Positions 1 through 8,449 are shown, counted from the first letter of the stretch. The stretch is 64,000 bases of DNA from an uncultured Aequorivita sp. (GCA_937125455.1 CAKZLK010000017.1:246001-310000); one strand, 5' to 3'. Notes: generated by a model not told the origin, from the sequence alone. Numbers and translations are program-made.

Positions 1-501
1 TCAGGTCTCGATCCGTTGAACAGTTATTTGAGCCTTCCTATTTTAATCAATTCCAAGGATAATATTGAGCCAGCCGGCATTCCTTCTCAAACTGAAAATG
101 GTAAAGGCGCTGTGTTTTTATTAGATAGTGGCAGCACGGGCGAAACCGCGCCGATGGTTCAGATTTTTATGGAGAGTATGAAACAAGAGGGTTTCAGAAA
201 TATGCTGAAAGACCAATTTGTAAAACATACCGATGCCTGTGTTGATGATTTTTTAAAGGGAGATGTGAAATCACTTTTTGGAAACATCAAGCAACTTTCA
301 AAAGTGGTCCTCGATAATTTTAAGCCTATGATTCCCGCACAGTTCCACAAACTTTGGAAAAACGGAATTGATAGTAATGCCTATTATCTAAAACTTTGTG
401 GTTCTGGTGGTGGTGGCTATATGCTTGGCTTCACCGAAGATATTGACAAGGCTCGCACAGCTTTGAAAGACTATAAACTTGAAGTAGTTTACAGTTTTTA
501 G
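1..501 (+). CDS. Mevalonate kinase-type GHMP kinase (C-terminal part; 5' end outside window)
   Basis: This is the C-terminal 166 residues of a GHMP-family sugar/isoprenoid kinase. The reading frame is open from base 1 (SGLDPLNSYLSLP), so the N-terminal half with the ATP loop lies upstream. The glycine-rich third GHMP motif is clear near the end (LCGSGGGGYMLGF). Length and sequence fit the mevalonate kinase of Flavobacteriaceae, which phosphorylates mevalonate in isoprenoid synthesis. The next gene, 49 bp downstream on the same strand, is a UbiA-type prenyltransferase, which uses isoprenoid products and supports the assignment. Another GHMP kinase of the same pathway (phosphomevalonate kinase or diphosphomevalonate decarboxylase) cannot be fully excluded from this fragment. 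Confidence 0.8.
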   Translation, partial: SGLDPLNSYLSLPILINSKDNIEPAGIPSQTENGKGAVFLLDSGSTGETAPMVQIFMESMKQEGFRNMLKDQFVKHTDACVDDFLKGDVKSLFGNIKQLSKVVLDNFKPMIPAQFHKLWKNGIDSNAYYLKLCGSGGGGYMLGFTEDIDKARTALKDYKLEVVYSF

Positions 502-550
502 GAATGAATTTTTCTGAAATTTCTTTCAGATTTTTCCAATTTTAAAATTT

Positions 551-1462
551 ATGTTGACCAGAAAACAAAAACTCTTCCTTCTAAAGTTTTTCAGCTTGTT
601 TTCTGTGGTTCGCGGCTATAACATACTCATTATTGTAATTGCACAATATCTTACCAGTATTTATATTTTAGCGCCAGACTTGCCGGTACGGCAGGTTTTG
701 TTTGATGTAAATTTACTAATGTTAGTTCTTGCATCATCTTCAGCTATTGCAAGTGGCTACATTATTAACAGTTTTTACGACAGTGAAAAGGATTTAATAA
801 ATAGACCCCGAAAAACGATGCTCGATAAGCTTGTGAGTCAGCGAACCAAGCTTTCAGCTTATTTTGTGCTCAACTTTTTATCGGTCATTTTTGCGAGTTA
901 TGTTTCGTTTAGAGCGGTGCTATTTTTCTCTATCTATATTTTTTTCCTTTGGTTCTATTCCCATAAGCTCAAGAGGTATCCTTTTATAGGAAACATAACT
1001 GCGGCGGTTCTTGCGGTGGTTCCTTTCTTTGCAATTTTTGTGCATTACGGCAACTTTGATGTTGTGATTTTCGTGCACGCCACTTTTCTGTTTTTGCTGA
1101 TCTCGATGCGCGAGTTGGTAAAAGATCTCGAAAATATAAAAGGCGATTTAACCCATGGCTATAAAACCATTCCTGTGGTTTATGGCGAAAAAATTTCAAA
1201 GAGAATGCTTACAGTTTTAAGCATTTTAACGCTTGCGCCAATCTTTCTGCTAATCACAAAATTTAAGGAAGAAATAGGATATATGGATTACTATTTTTAC
1301 TCAAGTATCGCTGGCTTGGCCGTGTTTCTTGCGGTATTATGGTATTCAAAAAACAAAATCCATTACATTATTCTACACAATATTCTGAAGTTTGCCATAG
1401 TTCTCGGCGTGTTCAGTATTGTGCTAATTCATGTGAATTTGTTGCTTAATCGCTTTTTTTGA
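551..1462 (+). CDS. UbiA-family prenyltransferase (geranylgeranylglycerol-phosphate transferase-like)
   Basis: A 303-residue polytopic membrane protein with about eight hydrophobic helices. It carries both aspartate motifs of the UbiA superfamily: NSFYDSEKD at residues 73-81, followed by N-R-P, and DLENIKGDLTHGYKT at about 192-206. These bind the Mg2+-diphosphate of the prenyl donor. Flavobacterial homologues next to mevalonate-pathway genes are usually annotated as geranylgeranylglycerol-phosphate geranylgeranyltransferase-like; the real acceptor is not evident from sequence. It starts at an ATG 49 bp after the mevalonate kinase stop and is probably cotranscribed with it. It ends six bases before the convergent RNA methyltransferase gene, with no obvious terminator between them. 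Confidence 0.88.
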   Translation: MLTRKQKLFLLKFFSLFSVVRGYNILIIVIAQYLTSIYILAPDLPVRQVLFDVNLLMLVLASSSAIASGYIINSFYDSEKDLINRPRKTMLDKLVSQRTKLSAYFVLNFLSVIFASYVSFRAVLFFSIYIFFLWFYSHKLKRYPFIGNITAAVLAVVPFFAIFVHYGNFDVVIFVHATFLFLLISMRELVKDLENIKGDLTHGYKTIPVVYGEKISKRMLTVLSILTLAPIFLLITKFKEEIGYMDYYFYSSIAGLAVFLAVLWYSKNKIHYIILHNILKFAIVLGVFSIVLIHVNLLLNRFF

Positions 1463-1467
1463 AGTCT

Positions 1468-2013
1468 TTATCCCTGTAAGCTTTTCAACTTTACAAAAAG
1501 ATCCCAAACCACAAGCCCTACGCTTACCGAAATGTTTAACGAATGCTTTGTGCCAAACTGTGGGATTTCAATCACGGCATCGCTAGCTGTAACAACTTTT
1601 TGCTGCACGCCTTTTACTTCATTACCGAAAATAATCGCATAAGTCATTTCCTTTTGAACAGAAAAATCGTTGAGGTTTACAGCGAGTTCGGCTTGCTCAA
1701 TTGAAGCCACAAAAACTCCTTCATTTTGCAATTTCGAAACCACTTCCATAACATTTTCGGCATATTCCCAATCTACGCTATCAGTTGCGCCTAAAGCGGT
1801 TTTCTGAATATCTTTGTGAGGTGGCTGCGCGGTAATGCCACAGAGATAAATTTTCTTCACCAAAAAAGCATCCGCAGTGCGGAAAACGGATCCAATATTG
1901 TTTAAACTTCTAATGTTGTCAAGAATTATTATCAATGGCGTTTTTTCTGAAGCTTTGTACTCTTCGGCATTGATGCGGTCCAGTTCGCTGTTTTTTAGCT
2001 TGCGGTTTTTCAT
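1468..2013 (-). CDS. TrmH/SpoU-family RNA 2'-O-methyltransferase
   Basis: A 181-residue SPOUT methyltransferase that transfers a methyl group from SAM to a ribose in tRNA or rRNA. The three SpoU motifs are visible: motif 1 NNIGSVFRTADAF near the N-terminus, motif 2 FGNEVKGV in the middle, and motif 3 HSLNISVSVGLVVWD near the C-terminus. It is a short form without an extra RNA-binding domain. The ATG at 2013 is preferred over a TTG three codons upstream because the protein then begins MKNRKLKNSEL, as is usual for this group. It is divergent from mutS with about 130 bp between them. The exact target nucleotide cannot be read from the sequence. Confidence 0.9.
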   Translation of the reverse strand: MKNRKLKNSELDRINAEEYKASEKTPLIIILDNIRSLNNIGSVFRTADAFLVKKIYLCGITAQPPHKDIQKTALGATDSVDWEYAENVMEVVSKLQNEGVFVASIEQAELAVNLNDFSVQKEMTYAIIFGNEVKGVQQKVVTASDAVIEIPQFGTKHSLNISVSVGLVVWDLFVKLKSLQG

Positions 2014-2143
2014 AGGCGGCAAAGTTAATAGTTAGCAGGCTAAAATTGAAGCCAATTGTTGATAAAACAGAATAATTCACAATCACTTCATTTTAAATAA
2101 AAGAGCATTTTAGTTACATTTATCGATTAAAGATTTTTGAATT

Positions 2144-4759
2144 ATGGCGACGAAGGAAACCCCATTGATGAAACAGTACAATACTATCAAAGCAAAGTAT
2201 CCCGATGCTTTGTTGCTGTTTCGCGTGGGCGATTTTTACGAAACCTTTGGGGAAGATGCAGTGCGAGCCGCAGGAATCTTAAATATAACGCTTACCGCAC
2301 GGAATAACGGCGGTGATAATGTGGAGCTCGCTGGTTTTCCACATCATTCCTTGAATACGTATTTGCCAAGACTGGTCATGGCTGGCTGCCGAGTTGCTAT
2401 CTGCGACCAACTGGAAGACCCAAAAATGACCAAAACCATTGTAAAGCGTGGCGTTACTGAATTGGTTACACCAGGTGTGGCATTTAATGACGATATTTTA
2501 CAATCAAAGTCTAACAATTTTTTGGCAGCCGTTCACTTCGGTTCAAAGAATTTGGGCGTTTCTTTTTTGGATGTTTCCACAGGTGAGTTTTTGGTTTCTG
2601 AAGGTTCTGCGGAATACATTGATAAATTGCTTCAGAATTTCAGTCCTTCGGAAGTGCTTTTTTCAAAGCAGAAACGAAAGCTTTTTTCTGAAACCTTTGG
2701 CAATCAATATCACGTATTTTATTTGGAAGATTGGATTTTTCAAACCGATTATTCTTTTGAAACACTTACGAAGCATTTCGATACAAAAAACCTAAAAGGT
2801 TTTGGTGTGGATCATTTGGAAGACGGAATTATCGCTGCCGGTGCGGCACTTCATTATTTAAGTGAAACTAGACACACAAAGCTTCAACATATTTCGCGTT
2901 TGTCGCGAATTGCGGAAGACGAATACGTTTGGATGGACCGATTCACCATTCGTAATTTAGAGTTGTACCATTCCAATCAGCAGAACGCTGTTACGCTTTT
3001 GGATGTTATAGATAAAACTATTTCGCCTATGGGCGGAAGGCTTTTAAAGCGCTGGATGGCCCTGCCACTTAAAAATGCTGAAAAGATAAATCGCCGTCAC
3101 GAAGTAGTAAGTTTTTTGCTCGACAATACGGTTACTTTGGAAAAAGTACAACAATACACCAAACGCATCGGTGATTTGGAACGATTGATATCAAAAGTTG
3201 CAACCGGAAAAGTGAATCCACGCGAGGTTATTCAGCTTAAAAATTCATTGGAAGCCGTGGTTCCCATAAAAGCACTGGCATTAAATTCTAAGAACGAGTC
3301 GCTTAAAATTATAGGCGAACAATTGCACGATTGTGAATTGCTTCGGAACAAAATAAAAGAAACACTTTTTGAAGAAGCTCCAGTAAACATCTTGAAAGGA
3401 AATTCCATTGCCGAAGGTTTTTCCGAAACACTTGATGAGCTTCGAAATGTTTCAGCAAACGGAAAGGAATACTTGGATGAAATGCTGGATCGTGAAACCA
3501 AACGCACGGGTATTTCTTCACTTAAGATTGCTTCCAACAACGTTTTTGGCTATTATATTGAAGTGCGAAATACGCACAAAGATAAAGTTCCGCCGGAATG
3601 GATTCGCAAGCAAACCCTTGTAAGCGCTGAAAGGTATATAACTGAAGAACTAAAAGAATACGAAACAAAAATTCTTGGGGCTGAAGAGAAAATACTTGCT
3701 TTAGAACAGGAAATTTTTGCAAAACTTGTTGATTGGATGCTTCAATTTATTGGTTCGGTTCAGCAAAATGCGGCTTTGATTGCACAAATGGATTGTTTGT
3801 GTTCTTTCGCTACGCAGGCAAAAGAAGCAAATTACACGCGCCCACTTATCGATGATAGTTTTGATTTGGACATAAAAGAAGGTCGCCATCCGGTTATTGA
3901 AAAACAACTTCCTCCAGATGCGCCTTATATAGCAAACGATGTTTTTCTGGATCGTGAAAATCAGCAGATCATCATGATTACTGGGCCAAACATGAGTGGT
4001 AAATCTGCCATTCTTCGGCAAACAGCATTGATTGTTTTATTAGCTCAGATGGGAAGTTTTGTTCCAGCTTCGGCTGTGCGAATGGGTTGTGTGGATAAAA
4101 TTTTCACTAGGGTAGGTGCCAGCGATAATATTTCGATGGGTGAATCTACTTTTATGGTAGAGATGAACGAGACCGCGAGTATTCTCAACAACCTTTCTGA
4201 GCGAAGTTTGATCCTTTTGGATGAAATTGGTCGTGGAACCAGCACGTATGACGGAATTTCAATTGCTTGGGCAATCAGCGAATATTTGCATGAACATCCT
4301 TCACGGGGGAAAACATTGTTTGCGACCCATTATCACGAATTGAACGAAATGACAGAAACATTTCCGCGGGTAAAGAATTATAATGTTTCTGTAAAGGAGT
4401 TAAAGGATAATGTTCTTTTTCTTCGAAAATTAGTACCCGGAGGAAGCCACCATAGTTTTGGAATTCACGTCGCAAAGATGGCCGGAATGCCACAAGCTGT
4501 CCTTCAAAGGGCAAATAAAATCTTAAAAAGGCTTGAAAAGAGTCATGCTTCCGAAGAATTGACCGAAGAAATGAAGGCAGTTTCAAAAGAGGAGATGCAA
4601 TTGAGTTTTTTTAAATTGGATGATCCTTTGTTAGAAGAGCTTCGCGAAGAGATATTAGACATTGATATTGATACACTTACGCCGGTTGAGGCGCTAATGA
4701 AACTCAACGAAATACGCCGTATGTTGCAGCGGAATGCCTCGGTAAAATTTAAAAAGTAA
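2144..4759 (+). CDS. mutS: DNA mismatch repair protein MutS
   Basis: A full-length 871-residue MutS, which recognises base mismatches and small loops and recruits MutL. The mismatch-reading Phe-x-Glu motif is at residues 31-33 (GDFYETF), followed by the connector, core/clamp and ATPase domains. Walker A is GPNMSGKS at 614-621 and Walker B ends in D693-E694 ([15 protein letters not shown]). The C-terminal tail (about 800-871) contains the helical dimerisation region. Length matches bacterial MutS1, so this is the repair paralogue and not MutS2. It stands alone on the + strand. A TACATTTA sequence about 30 bases before the ATG is a near match to the Bacteroidota -7 box. Confidence 0.98.
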   Translation: MATKETPLMKQYNTIKAKYPDALLLFRVGDFYETFGEDAVRAAGILNITLTARNNGGDNVELAGFPHHSLNTYLPRLVMAGCRVAICDQLEDPKMTKTIVKRGVTELVTPGVAFNDDILQSKSNNFLAAVHFGSKNLGVSFLDVSTGEFLVSEGSAEYIDKLLQNFSPSEVLFSKQKRKLFSETFGNQYHVFYLEDWIFQTDYSFETLTKHFDTKNLKGFGVDHLEDGIIAAGAALHYLSETRHTKLQHISRLSRIAEDEYVWMDRFTIRNLELYHSNQQNAVTLLDVIDKTISPMGGRLLKRWMALPLKNAEKINRRHEVVSFLLDNTVTLEKVQQYTKRIGDLERLISKVATGKVNPREVIQLKNSLEAVVPIKALALNSKNESLKIIGEQLHDCELLRNKIKETLFEEAPVNILKGNSIAEGFSETLDELRNVSANGKEYLDEMLDRETKRTGISSLKIASNNVFGYYIEVRNTHKDKVPPEWIRKQTLVSAERYITEELKEYETKILGAEEKILALEQEIFAKLVDWMLQFIGSVQQNAALIAQMDCLCSFATQAKEANYTRPLIDDSFDLDIKEGRHPVIEKQLPPDAPYIANDVFLDRENQQIIMITGPNMSGKSAILRQTALIVLLAQMGSFVPASAVRMGCVDKIFTRVGASDNISMGESTFMVEMNETASILNNLSERSLILLDEIGRGTSTYDGISIAWAISEYLHEHPSRGKTLFATHYHELNEMTETFPRVKNYNVSVKELKDNVLFLRKLVPGGSHHSFGIHVAKMAGMPQAVLQRANKILKRLEKSHASEELTEEMKAVSKEEMQLSFFKLDDPLLEELREEILDIDIDTLTPVEALMKLNEIRRMLQRNASVKFKK

Positions 4760-4857
4760 AAATCAATAATAATTTCTCCAAAAACACTTTGCTTTTGAAG
4801 TAAAATTTTTAAATTTGCTCCCGCTTTGATAAGCAAGCAACGTTCATATAATATTCT

Positions 4858-4930
4858 GCGAAAATAGCTCAGTTGGTAGAGCGCCACCTTGCCAAGGTGG
4901 AGGTCGCGGGTTCGAATCCCGTTTTTCGCT
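4858..4930 (+). tRNA. tRNA-Gly (anticodon GCC)
   Basis: A 73-nt cloverleaf without encoded CCA. The acceptor stem is GCGAAAA pairing with TTTTCGC, the D arm is GCTC/GAGC, the anticodon stem is CCACC/GGTGG around loop TTGCCAA (GCC, glycine), and the T arm is GCGGG/CCCGT with loop TTCGAAT. The discriminator base is T. It lies about 100 bp after mutS and is followed directly by two 61-bp units that repeat its 3' end. Confidence 0.97.
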
Positions 4931-5052
4931 CAGTATGCGAGAACCTTTATAGGTCGCGGGTTCCCCCGAAGCGTCGGGGCCGTTTTTCGCTCAGTATGCG
5001 AGAACCTTTATAGGTCGCGGGTTCCCCCGAAGCATCGGGGCCGTTTTTCGCT
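4931..5052 (+). repeat. Two tandem 61-bp units carrying tRNA-Gly 3'-end copies with an inserted palindrome
   Basis: Unit 1 is 4931-4991 and unit 2 is 4992-5052; they differ at one base (G or A in the palindrome loop). Each unit begins with a 19-20 base stretch not found in the tRNA. It then copies the tRNA from its variable loop (AGGTCGCGGGTTC) and ends with the acceptor strand (CCGTTTTTCGCT). In place of the T-loop bases GAAT each unit has a 16-base hairpin, CCCCGAAGCRTCGGGG. There is no anticodon arm, so these are not functional tRNAs. They look like a duplicated 3' fragment that gained a palindrome. Confidence 0.9.
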
Positions 5053-5060
5053 CAATCAAG

Positions 5061-5087
5061 ATGCCGATACAGTTCGGCATTTTTTGT
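5061..5087 (+). terminator. Rho-independent terminator after tRNA-Gly and its repeats
   Basis: A hairpin with arms ATGCCGA (5061-5067) and TCGGCAT (5074-5080) and a six-base loop, followed by a T-rich run. It ends the tRNA-Gly transcript, which would therefore include both 61-bp tRNA-fragment repeats. Confidence 0.85.
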
Positions 5088-5144
5088 TAAGTCCAGGTTG
5101 GTATTAGACAACCTCAGTGCTGTACGCTTTAGTACAGTAGAAAT

Positions 5145-5228
5145 GCTGATGTGGTGGAATTGGTAGACACGCCGGACTTAAAATCCTGTGACCATTTGGT
5201 CGTGCGGGTTCAAGTCCCGCCATCAGTA
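5145..5228 (+). tRNA. tRNA-Leu (anticodon TAA)
   Basis: An 84-nt class II tRNA with the long variable arm typical of leucine. The acceptor is GCTGATG pairing with CATCAGT (first pair is G-T), the discriminator is A, and no CCA is encoded. The anticodon loop is CTTAAAA, giving anticodon TAA. The D-arm contains TGGTGGAATTGGTAGACAC, and the T arm is GCGGG/CCCGC with loop TTCAAGT. One mismatch sits in the anticodon stem. It has its own hairpin terminator downstream. Confidence 0.96.
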
Positions 5229-5229
5229 C

Positions 5230-5263
5230 AAAAAGCTTCTTCTTTATTGAAGGAGCTTTTTTT
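5230..5263 (+). terminator. Rho-independent terminator of tRNA-Leu
   Basis: The sequence AAAAGCTTCTTC pairs with GAAGGAGCTTTT (one T-G wobble) and a run of Ts follows. It starts within two bases of the tRNA 3' end. Confidence 0.85.
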
Positions 5264-5287
5264 ATGTGATATTTAAAGTTTATTTAT

Positions 5288-5330
5288 AAAAAAAGCCCTT
5301 TCATTTCTGAAAGGGCTTTCTGTTTTTTTA
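5288..5330. terminator. Bidirectional hairpin terminator
   Basis: Arms AAAGCCCTTTC and GAAAGGGCTTT are separated by a short loop, with A-runs on the left and T-runs on the right. It works as a terminator for the minus-strand lipoprotein gene ending at 5344 and as a barrier to read-through from the tRNA genes. Confidence 0.85.
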
Positions 5331-5343
5331 GCAAAAGAATTGC

Positions 5344-5604
5344 TTATTGACCGTCAGTAGCGTCTTTTACAGCTTCTTTAGTGTCATCAGCAGCGTTCTC
5401 AACAGCGTCGCCTGCATCTTCCATAGCATCTTCAGTAGCGTCAGCAGCGTTGTCTATAGCATCGCCAGCTTCGTCCATTGCGTTTTCAGTTTCAGTTTGC
5501 ATAGTTTCAGCAGACTCTTCCATTTTTTCTTCTTTAGTATCTCTGCAAGAGTAAACTGAAGCAACTAAAGCAAGAGCGGCAAGTGATAAAAATACTTTTT
5601 TCAT
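5344..5604 (-). CDS. Small Ala/Asp/Glu-rich lipoprotein with helical repeats
   Basis: An 86-residue predicted lipoprotein. The signal peptide MKKVFLSLAALALVASVYSC ends in a lipobox with the acylated cysteine at residue 20, followed by R-D-T-K-E-E. The mature part is one long acidic, alanine-rich helix built from a degenerate repeat of the type EDAMEDAGDAVENAADD. It contains no aromatic residues. No enzymatic function is apparent; such proteins may be envelope spacers or stress-induced surface proteins, which is inference. It shares the Cys-Arg-acidic start with the two other tiny lipoproteins at 6575 and 6843, placed on the other side of the S24-type repressor. It has its own terminator at 5288-5330. 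Confidence 0.8.
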   Translation of the reverse strand: MKKVFLSLAALALVASVYSCRDTKEEKMEESAETMQTETENAMDEAGDAIDNAADATEDAMEDAGDAVENAADDTKEAVKDATDGQ

Positions 5605-5762
5605 TGTTGAAATAGATTAGTGATTAATAGTTTGCAAAAGTAATTAAAATTTTGATTGCGTATCGTTTAAAGAATTATTTTTTCGATGCAATTATAAATA
5701 TTTTTTTGGGAAATTATCCATCATTTCTTTGGAATATTTCCAAAATAGATTATTTTTATTGC

Positions 5763-6530
5763 ATGAAAAATTCAATTCCTATTGAAGCTATACGTTTTAA
5801 AGCACTTCGCGAGGAGCTTCGCCACACGCAACAATCCTTTGCCGAACTCCTTGATATAGGTGCTACTACAGCAGACATTGAAAGGGGAAAAACTAAAATT
5901 ACGGGCAAAATTGTGATGGAGCTTATGGCTCAATTCAATATTAATCCGCTTTGGCTCTATGGCAAAAGCTTTGAAAAGCACATTGATACCTCACACGGGG
6001 ATGTTAGCCCAAAGGTTATAACTTTGGATTCTACTGGGCAGGATAGTATTTTATTGGTAAATCAAAAAGCTGCAGCTGGATATCCGAATAATATTCACGA
6101 TATGGGTTGGTATCAAACTTTGCCGGCTTTTAATATTCCTTTGCCGGAATACAGAAATGCATCCTATCGTGGTTTTCAGGTAGAAGGTGATAGTATGTTG
6201 CCGAACATAAGGCCAAATGATTGGGTTTTAGGTCGTGCGGTGCCAAGTATTAGTGAGGCGACCGATAGTAAAATTTATATTGTGGTTTTAAGGGATTCTG
6301 TTTTGGTGAAAAAACTTCAAAAAATTCCGAACCATCCACAAAGCATTAGGCTTATTTCCATCAACGATGAATATTTGCCCATTGATGTAAAAGTGAAAGA
6401 TATTCAGGAGCTTTGGCAGGTGAACAGTAAATTAAGTTTTGGGGTAGATGAAGCTTCGGAGAGTAATTTGTTGCGACAACTGCAGCAATCTATGGATGAA
6501 TTGAAAGGACAAATAAGCAGTTTAAAATAA
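5763..6530 (+). CDS. XRE-type HTH regulator with S24/LexA-like peptidase domain
   Basis: A 255-residue repressor-type protein. Residues about 10-65 form a Cro/CI-like helix-turn-helix, and the C-terminal half is a LexA/UmuD-like S24 domain. The catalytic serine is S144 in GDSM, and the lysine is K183 or K184 (VLVKKL). An Ala-Gly pair in KAAAGYPN (residues 102-109) is a candidate self-cleavage site. The protein could therefore be inactivated by autoproteolysis under stress, as LexA and CI are; this is inferred from the family. The ATG at 5763 is chosen because the frame upstream codes for unlikely sequence. It is flanked by three small lipoprotein genes transcribed towards or away from it. No phage genes are nearby. 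Confidence 0.88.
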   Translation: MKNSIPIEAIRFKALREELRHTQQSFAELLDIGATTADIERGKTKITGKIVMELMAQFNINPLWLYGKSFEKHIDTSHGDVSPKVITLDSTGQDSILLVNQKAAAGYPNNIHDMGWYQTLPAFNIPLPEYRNASYRGFQVEGDSMLPNIRPNDWVLGRAVPSISEATDSKIYIVVLRDSVLVKKLQKIPNHPQSIRLISINDEYLPIDVKVKDIQELWQVNSKLSFGVDEASESNLLRQLQQSMDELKGQISSLK

Positions 6531-6572
6531 AAAAAGGATATTCCTTCCGAAATATCCCTTTTGGTTTTTAAA
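6531..6572. terminator. Bidirectional hairpin terminator between S24 regulator and lipoprotein gene
   Basis: The A-rich arm AAAAGGATATT pairs imperfectly (one bulge) with AATATCCCTTTT, followed by GGTTTTT. It lies exactly between the two convergent stop codons. Confidence 0.7.
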
Positions 6573-6574
6573 GA

Positions 6575-6811
6575 TTAGTCTTTATCTTTTTCTTTTATTT
6601 TTACATTTCCGTCGTCGTCGGTCTTGATTTTAACCTTTTCGTCTTCAGTCTCCATTTTTATTTTGTCACCGTCGTCTTTTACTTGAATATCGGCGCCTTT
6701 GTCTTGCATCTCTTCAATTACTTCTTCCTTATTAGTTTTTTTATCTCTACAAGAAGAAAGAGAAATTGTTAAAAATCCTGCAAATAGTGCAATTAGTGTT
6801 AGCTTTTTCAT
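6575..6811 (-). CDS. Small highly charged lipoprotein
   Basis: A 78-residue predicted lipoprotein. The signal peptide ends in a lipobox LSSC with the cysteine at residue 21, followed by R-D-K-K. The mature chain of under 60 residues is almost all Lys, Asp and Glu, with alternating short strands (DDGDKIKMETEDEKVKIK) that look like a small beta-meander or a disordered polyelectrolyte. No known domain. It is 31 bp downstream of the neighbouring lipoprotein gene at 6843 on the same strand, so the two probably share a transcript. Function unknown. Confidence 0.75.
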   Translation of the reverse strand: MKKLTLIALFAGFLTISLSSCRDKKTNKEEVIEEMQDKGADIQVKDDGDKIKMETEDEKVKIKTDDDGNVKIKEKDKD

Positions 6812-6842
6812 TTTTTTAAAGTTTTAAATTGGTGTTTGTGAG

Positions 6843-7061
6843 TTATTTATCGTTTCCGATTTCGTCAATTTTTTTATCTATTTCTTGATTTACCTCTTTG
6901 TCCACTTCTTTTGCGGCGCGTTCTAGAATACCTTCTTTTTTATCAGCTTCAGGCGTTTCAACTTTCACTTCGCGAATCACTTCTTTTGTTTCCGTTGTTT
7001 TTTCACGGCATGAACCAAAAGCTAATGATGCTATTGAAATTAAGATAAATAATTTTTTCAT
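6843..7061 (-). CDS. Small charged lipoprotein
   Basis: A 72-residue predicted lipoprotein starting at the ATG at 7061; an in-frame start ten codons upstream would spoil the signal peptide. The signal MKKLFILISIASLAFGSC ends in a lipobox, with the cysteine followed by R-E-K-T-T-E. The mature chain is an amphipathic, Lys/Glu-rich helix. Together with the genes at 5344 and 6575 it makes a local set of three tiny lipoproteins with the same Cys-Arg-Asp/Glu start. It is first in a two-gene unit with 6575. Function unknown. Confidence 0.75.
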   Translation of the reverse strand: MKKLFILISIASLAFGSCREKTTETKEVIREVKVETPEADKKEGILERAAKEVDKEVNQEIDKKIDEIGNDK

Positions 7062-7207
7062 AATATTAAATTGGTTTATTTGTTTGGACAAATCTACTTG
7101 TAAAAAAATGAAGAATTAACAATTGTATCATAAAATATTTAAATATAATATTAATTTTTAGCTACTTTGGCGCTAAAATTCCTAAATTATATTAAAATAA
7201 ACGATAC

Positions 7208-8449
7208 TTATTTTGAAGTAGCCTTTATGTAGTTGATTATTTTTTGGGTGGCTCCCGTATTTTTATTTACAAAGTGGCCGGAAATCATTCCAGCCTTATT
7301 TCGAAAATTTGGATTGTTTACCAATTTGTTGAAAATTTCACTACACTCCGAAGAATCTTTAACCGAAAACAAACCAGCAAGGTCACGAAGGCGAATGGCT
7401 TCTGGGAATTCATCATAATTTTCACCAATAACAATTGGCACGCCAAAAGTAGCGGGTTCAAGTATATTGTGAAGCCCCGTTTTTCCTGCTGCACCTCCTA
7501 CATACGCAATGTCGGCATAACTGTATATTTTACTTAACAGGCCAATACAATCGATTATTAATACAGCGTATTCGGCAATGTTTACCTCATCTTTTTCGGA
7601 ATGCAGTATTGTTTTCTTAACTATTTTTTCTTGGAGGGATTCAATTTTAGTAGCTTCAATTTTATGTGGCGCAATGATGAACTTTACATTTTCGGGTGCA
7701 TTATTAATATAGTCCAAAAGCAAAACTTCATCTTCAGGCCAAGTACTTCCACAAACAATGCACAGGGAATTTTCTTTAAACTCTTCAGCAAATTTTAAAG
7801 TATTATCCATTTCGATTTGGTGCGAAACCCTGTCAAAACGGGTGTCACCACTAATTGTTATATTTTTGAAACCAATACTTTGCAAAAGTGTTTCAGAATT
7901 ATCATCCTGCACAAAAAAGTATTCAAAAGTAGTAAGGGCCTTTCGCATAAAGCTACCGTAGGTTTTAAAAAAAATTTGGTTTTCCCTAAAAACACCCGAA
8001 ACCAAAAGCGTGGAAATGTTTTTTCTCTGAAGCTCGAAAAGATAGTTGGGCCAAAATTCATATTTCACAAAAATTGCAAGCGATGGATGAATTGCCTTTA
8101 TAAACCTCTTTGCATTTGATTTTGTGTCCATGGGTAAATAAACCACGGCATCCGCTAAAACGGTATTTTTTTTAATTTCAAAGCCAGAAGGTGAAAAAAA
8201 ACTGATTACTATTTTATGGTTTGGCTTTATTTTTTTTAATGCTTCCATAATGGGAACACCCTGTTCAAACTCGCCCAATGAAGCGCAGTGAAACCAGATG
8301 GTTTTATCTTCTGAGGAAATTTTTTGTTGAAGGATTTCAAAAACGTCCTTTCTGCCGTTGACAAAAAGTTTCATTTTTTTACTGAATAGTGACACAATCC
8401 TTAAGACAAAGGAGGCCAAATGAATCAATAAATTATAGATTGTATGCAT
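7208..8449 (-). CDS. waaA: 3-deoxy-D-manno-octulosonic acid (Kdo) transferase
   Basis: A 413-residue Kdo transferase, which adds Kdo from CMP-Kdo to lipid IV-A at the inner membrane during lipopolysaccharide synthesis. An N-terminal membrane anchor (residues about 2-22, YNLLIHLASFVLRIVSLF) is followed by the GT30 N-domain with HCASLGEFEQG; the glutamate in GEFEQG is the expected catalytic base. The C-domain has the sugar-nucleotide motif VGGAAGKTGLHNILEPA. The ATG at 8449 is preferred to one six codons upstream because it places the anchor at the N-terminus. It is divergent from the DegT aminotransferase gene with 114 bp between them. Confidence 0.93.
   Translation of the reverse strand: MHTIYNLLIHLASFVLRIVSLFSKKMKLFVNGRKDVFEILQQKISSEDKTIWFHCASLGEFEQGVPIMEALKKIKPNHKIVISFFSPSGFEIKKNTVLADAVVYLPMDTKSNAKRFIKAIHPSLAIFVKYEFWPNYLFELQRKNISTLLVSGVFRENQIFFKTYGSFMRKALTTFEYFFVQDDNSETLLQSIGFKNITISGDTRFDRVSHQIEMDNTLKFAEEFKENSLCIVCGSTWPEDEVLLLDYINNAPENVKFIIAPHKIEATKIESLQEKIVKKTILHSEKDEVNIAEYAVLIIDCIGLLSKIYSYADIAYVGGAAGKTGLHNILEPATFGVPIVIGENYDEFPEAIRLRDLAGLFSVKDSSECSEIFNKLVNNPNFRNKAGMISGHFVNKNTGATQKIINYIKATSK

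Noticed and set aside
4931..5052. The two 61-bp units as functional tRNAs or a CRISPR array
   Set aside because: They lack D and anticodon arms, and there are no spacers or cas genes; two tandem units do not make a CRISPR array.
4889..5107. A 72-residue ORF across tRNA-Gly and its repeats
   Set aside because: It is created by the tRNA sequence and its duplicated 3' ends; the repeated protein sequence is a by-product of the DNA repeat.
5652..5762. Extended N-terminus of the S24 regulator
   Set aside because: The 37 extra residues are hydrophobic and AT-driven; the ATG at 5763 gives a normal helix-turn-helix start.
5763..6530. Prophage indicated by the CI-like repressor
   Set aside because: No integrase, structural or lysis genes within the window and neighbours are lipoproteins and envelope genes.
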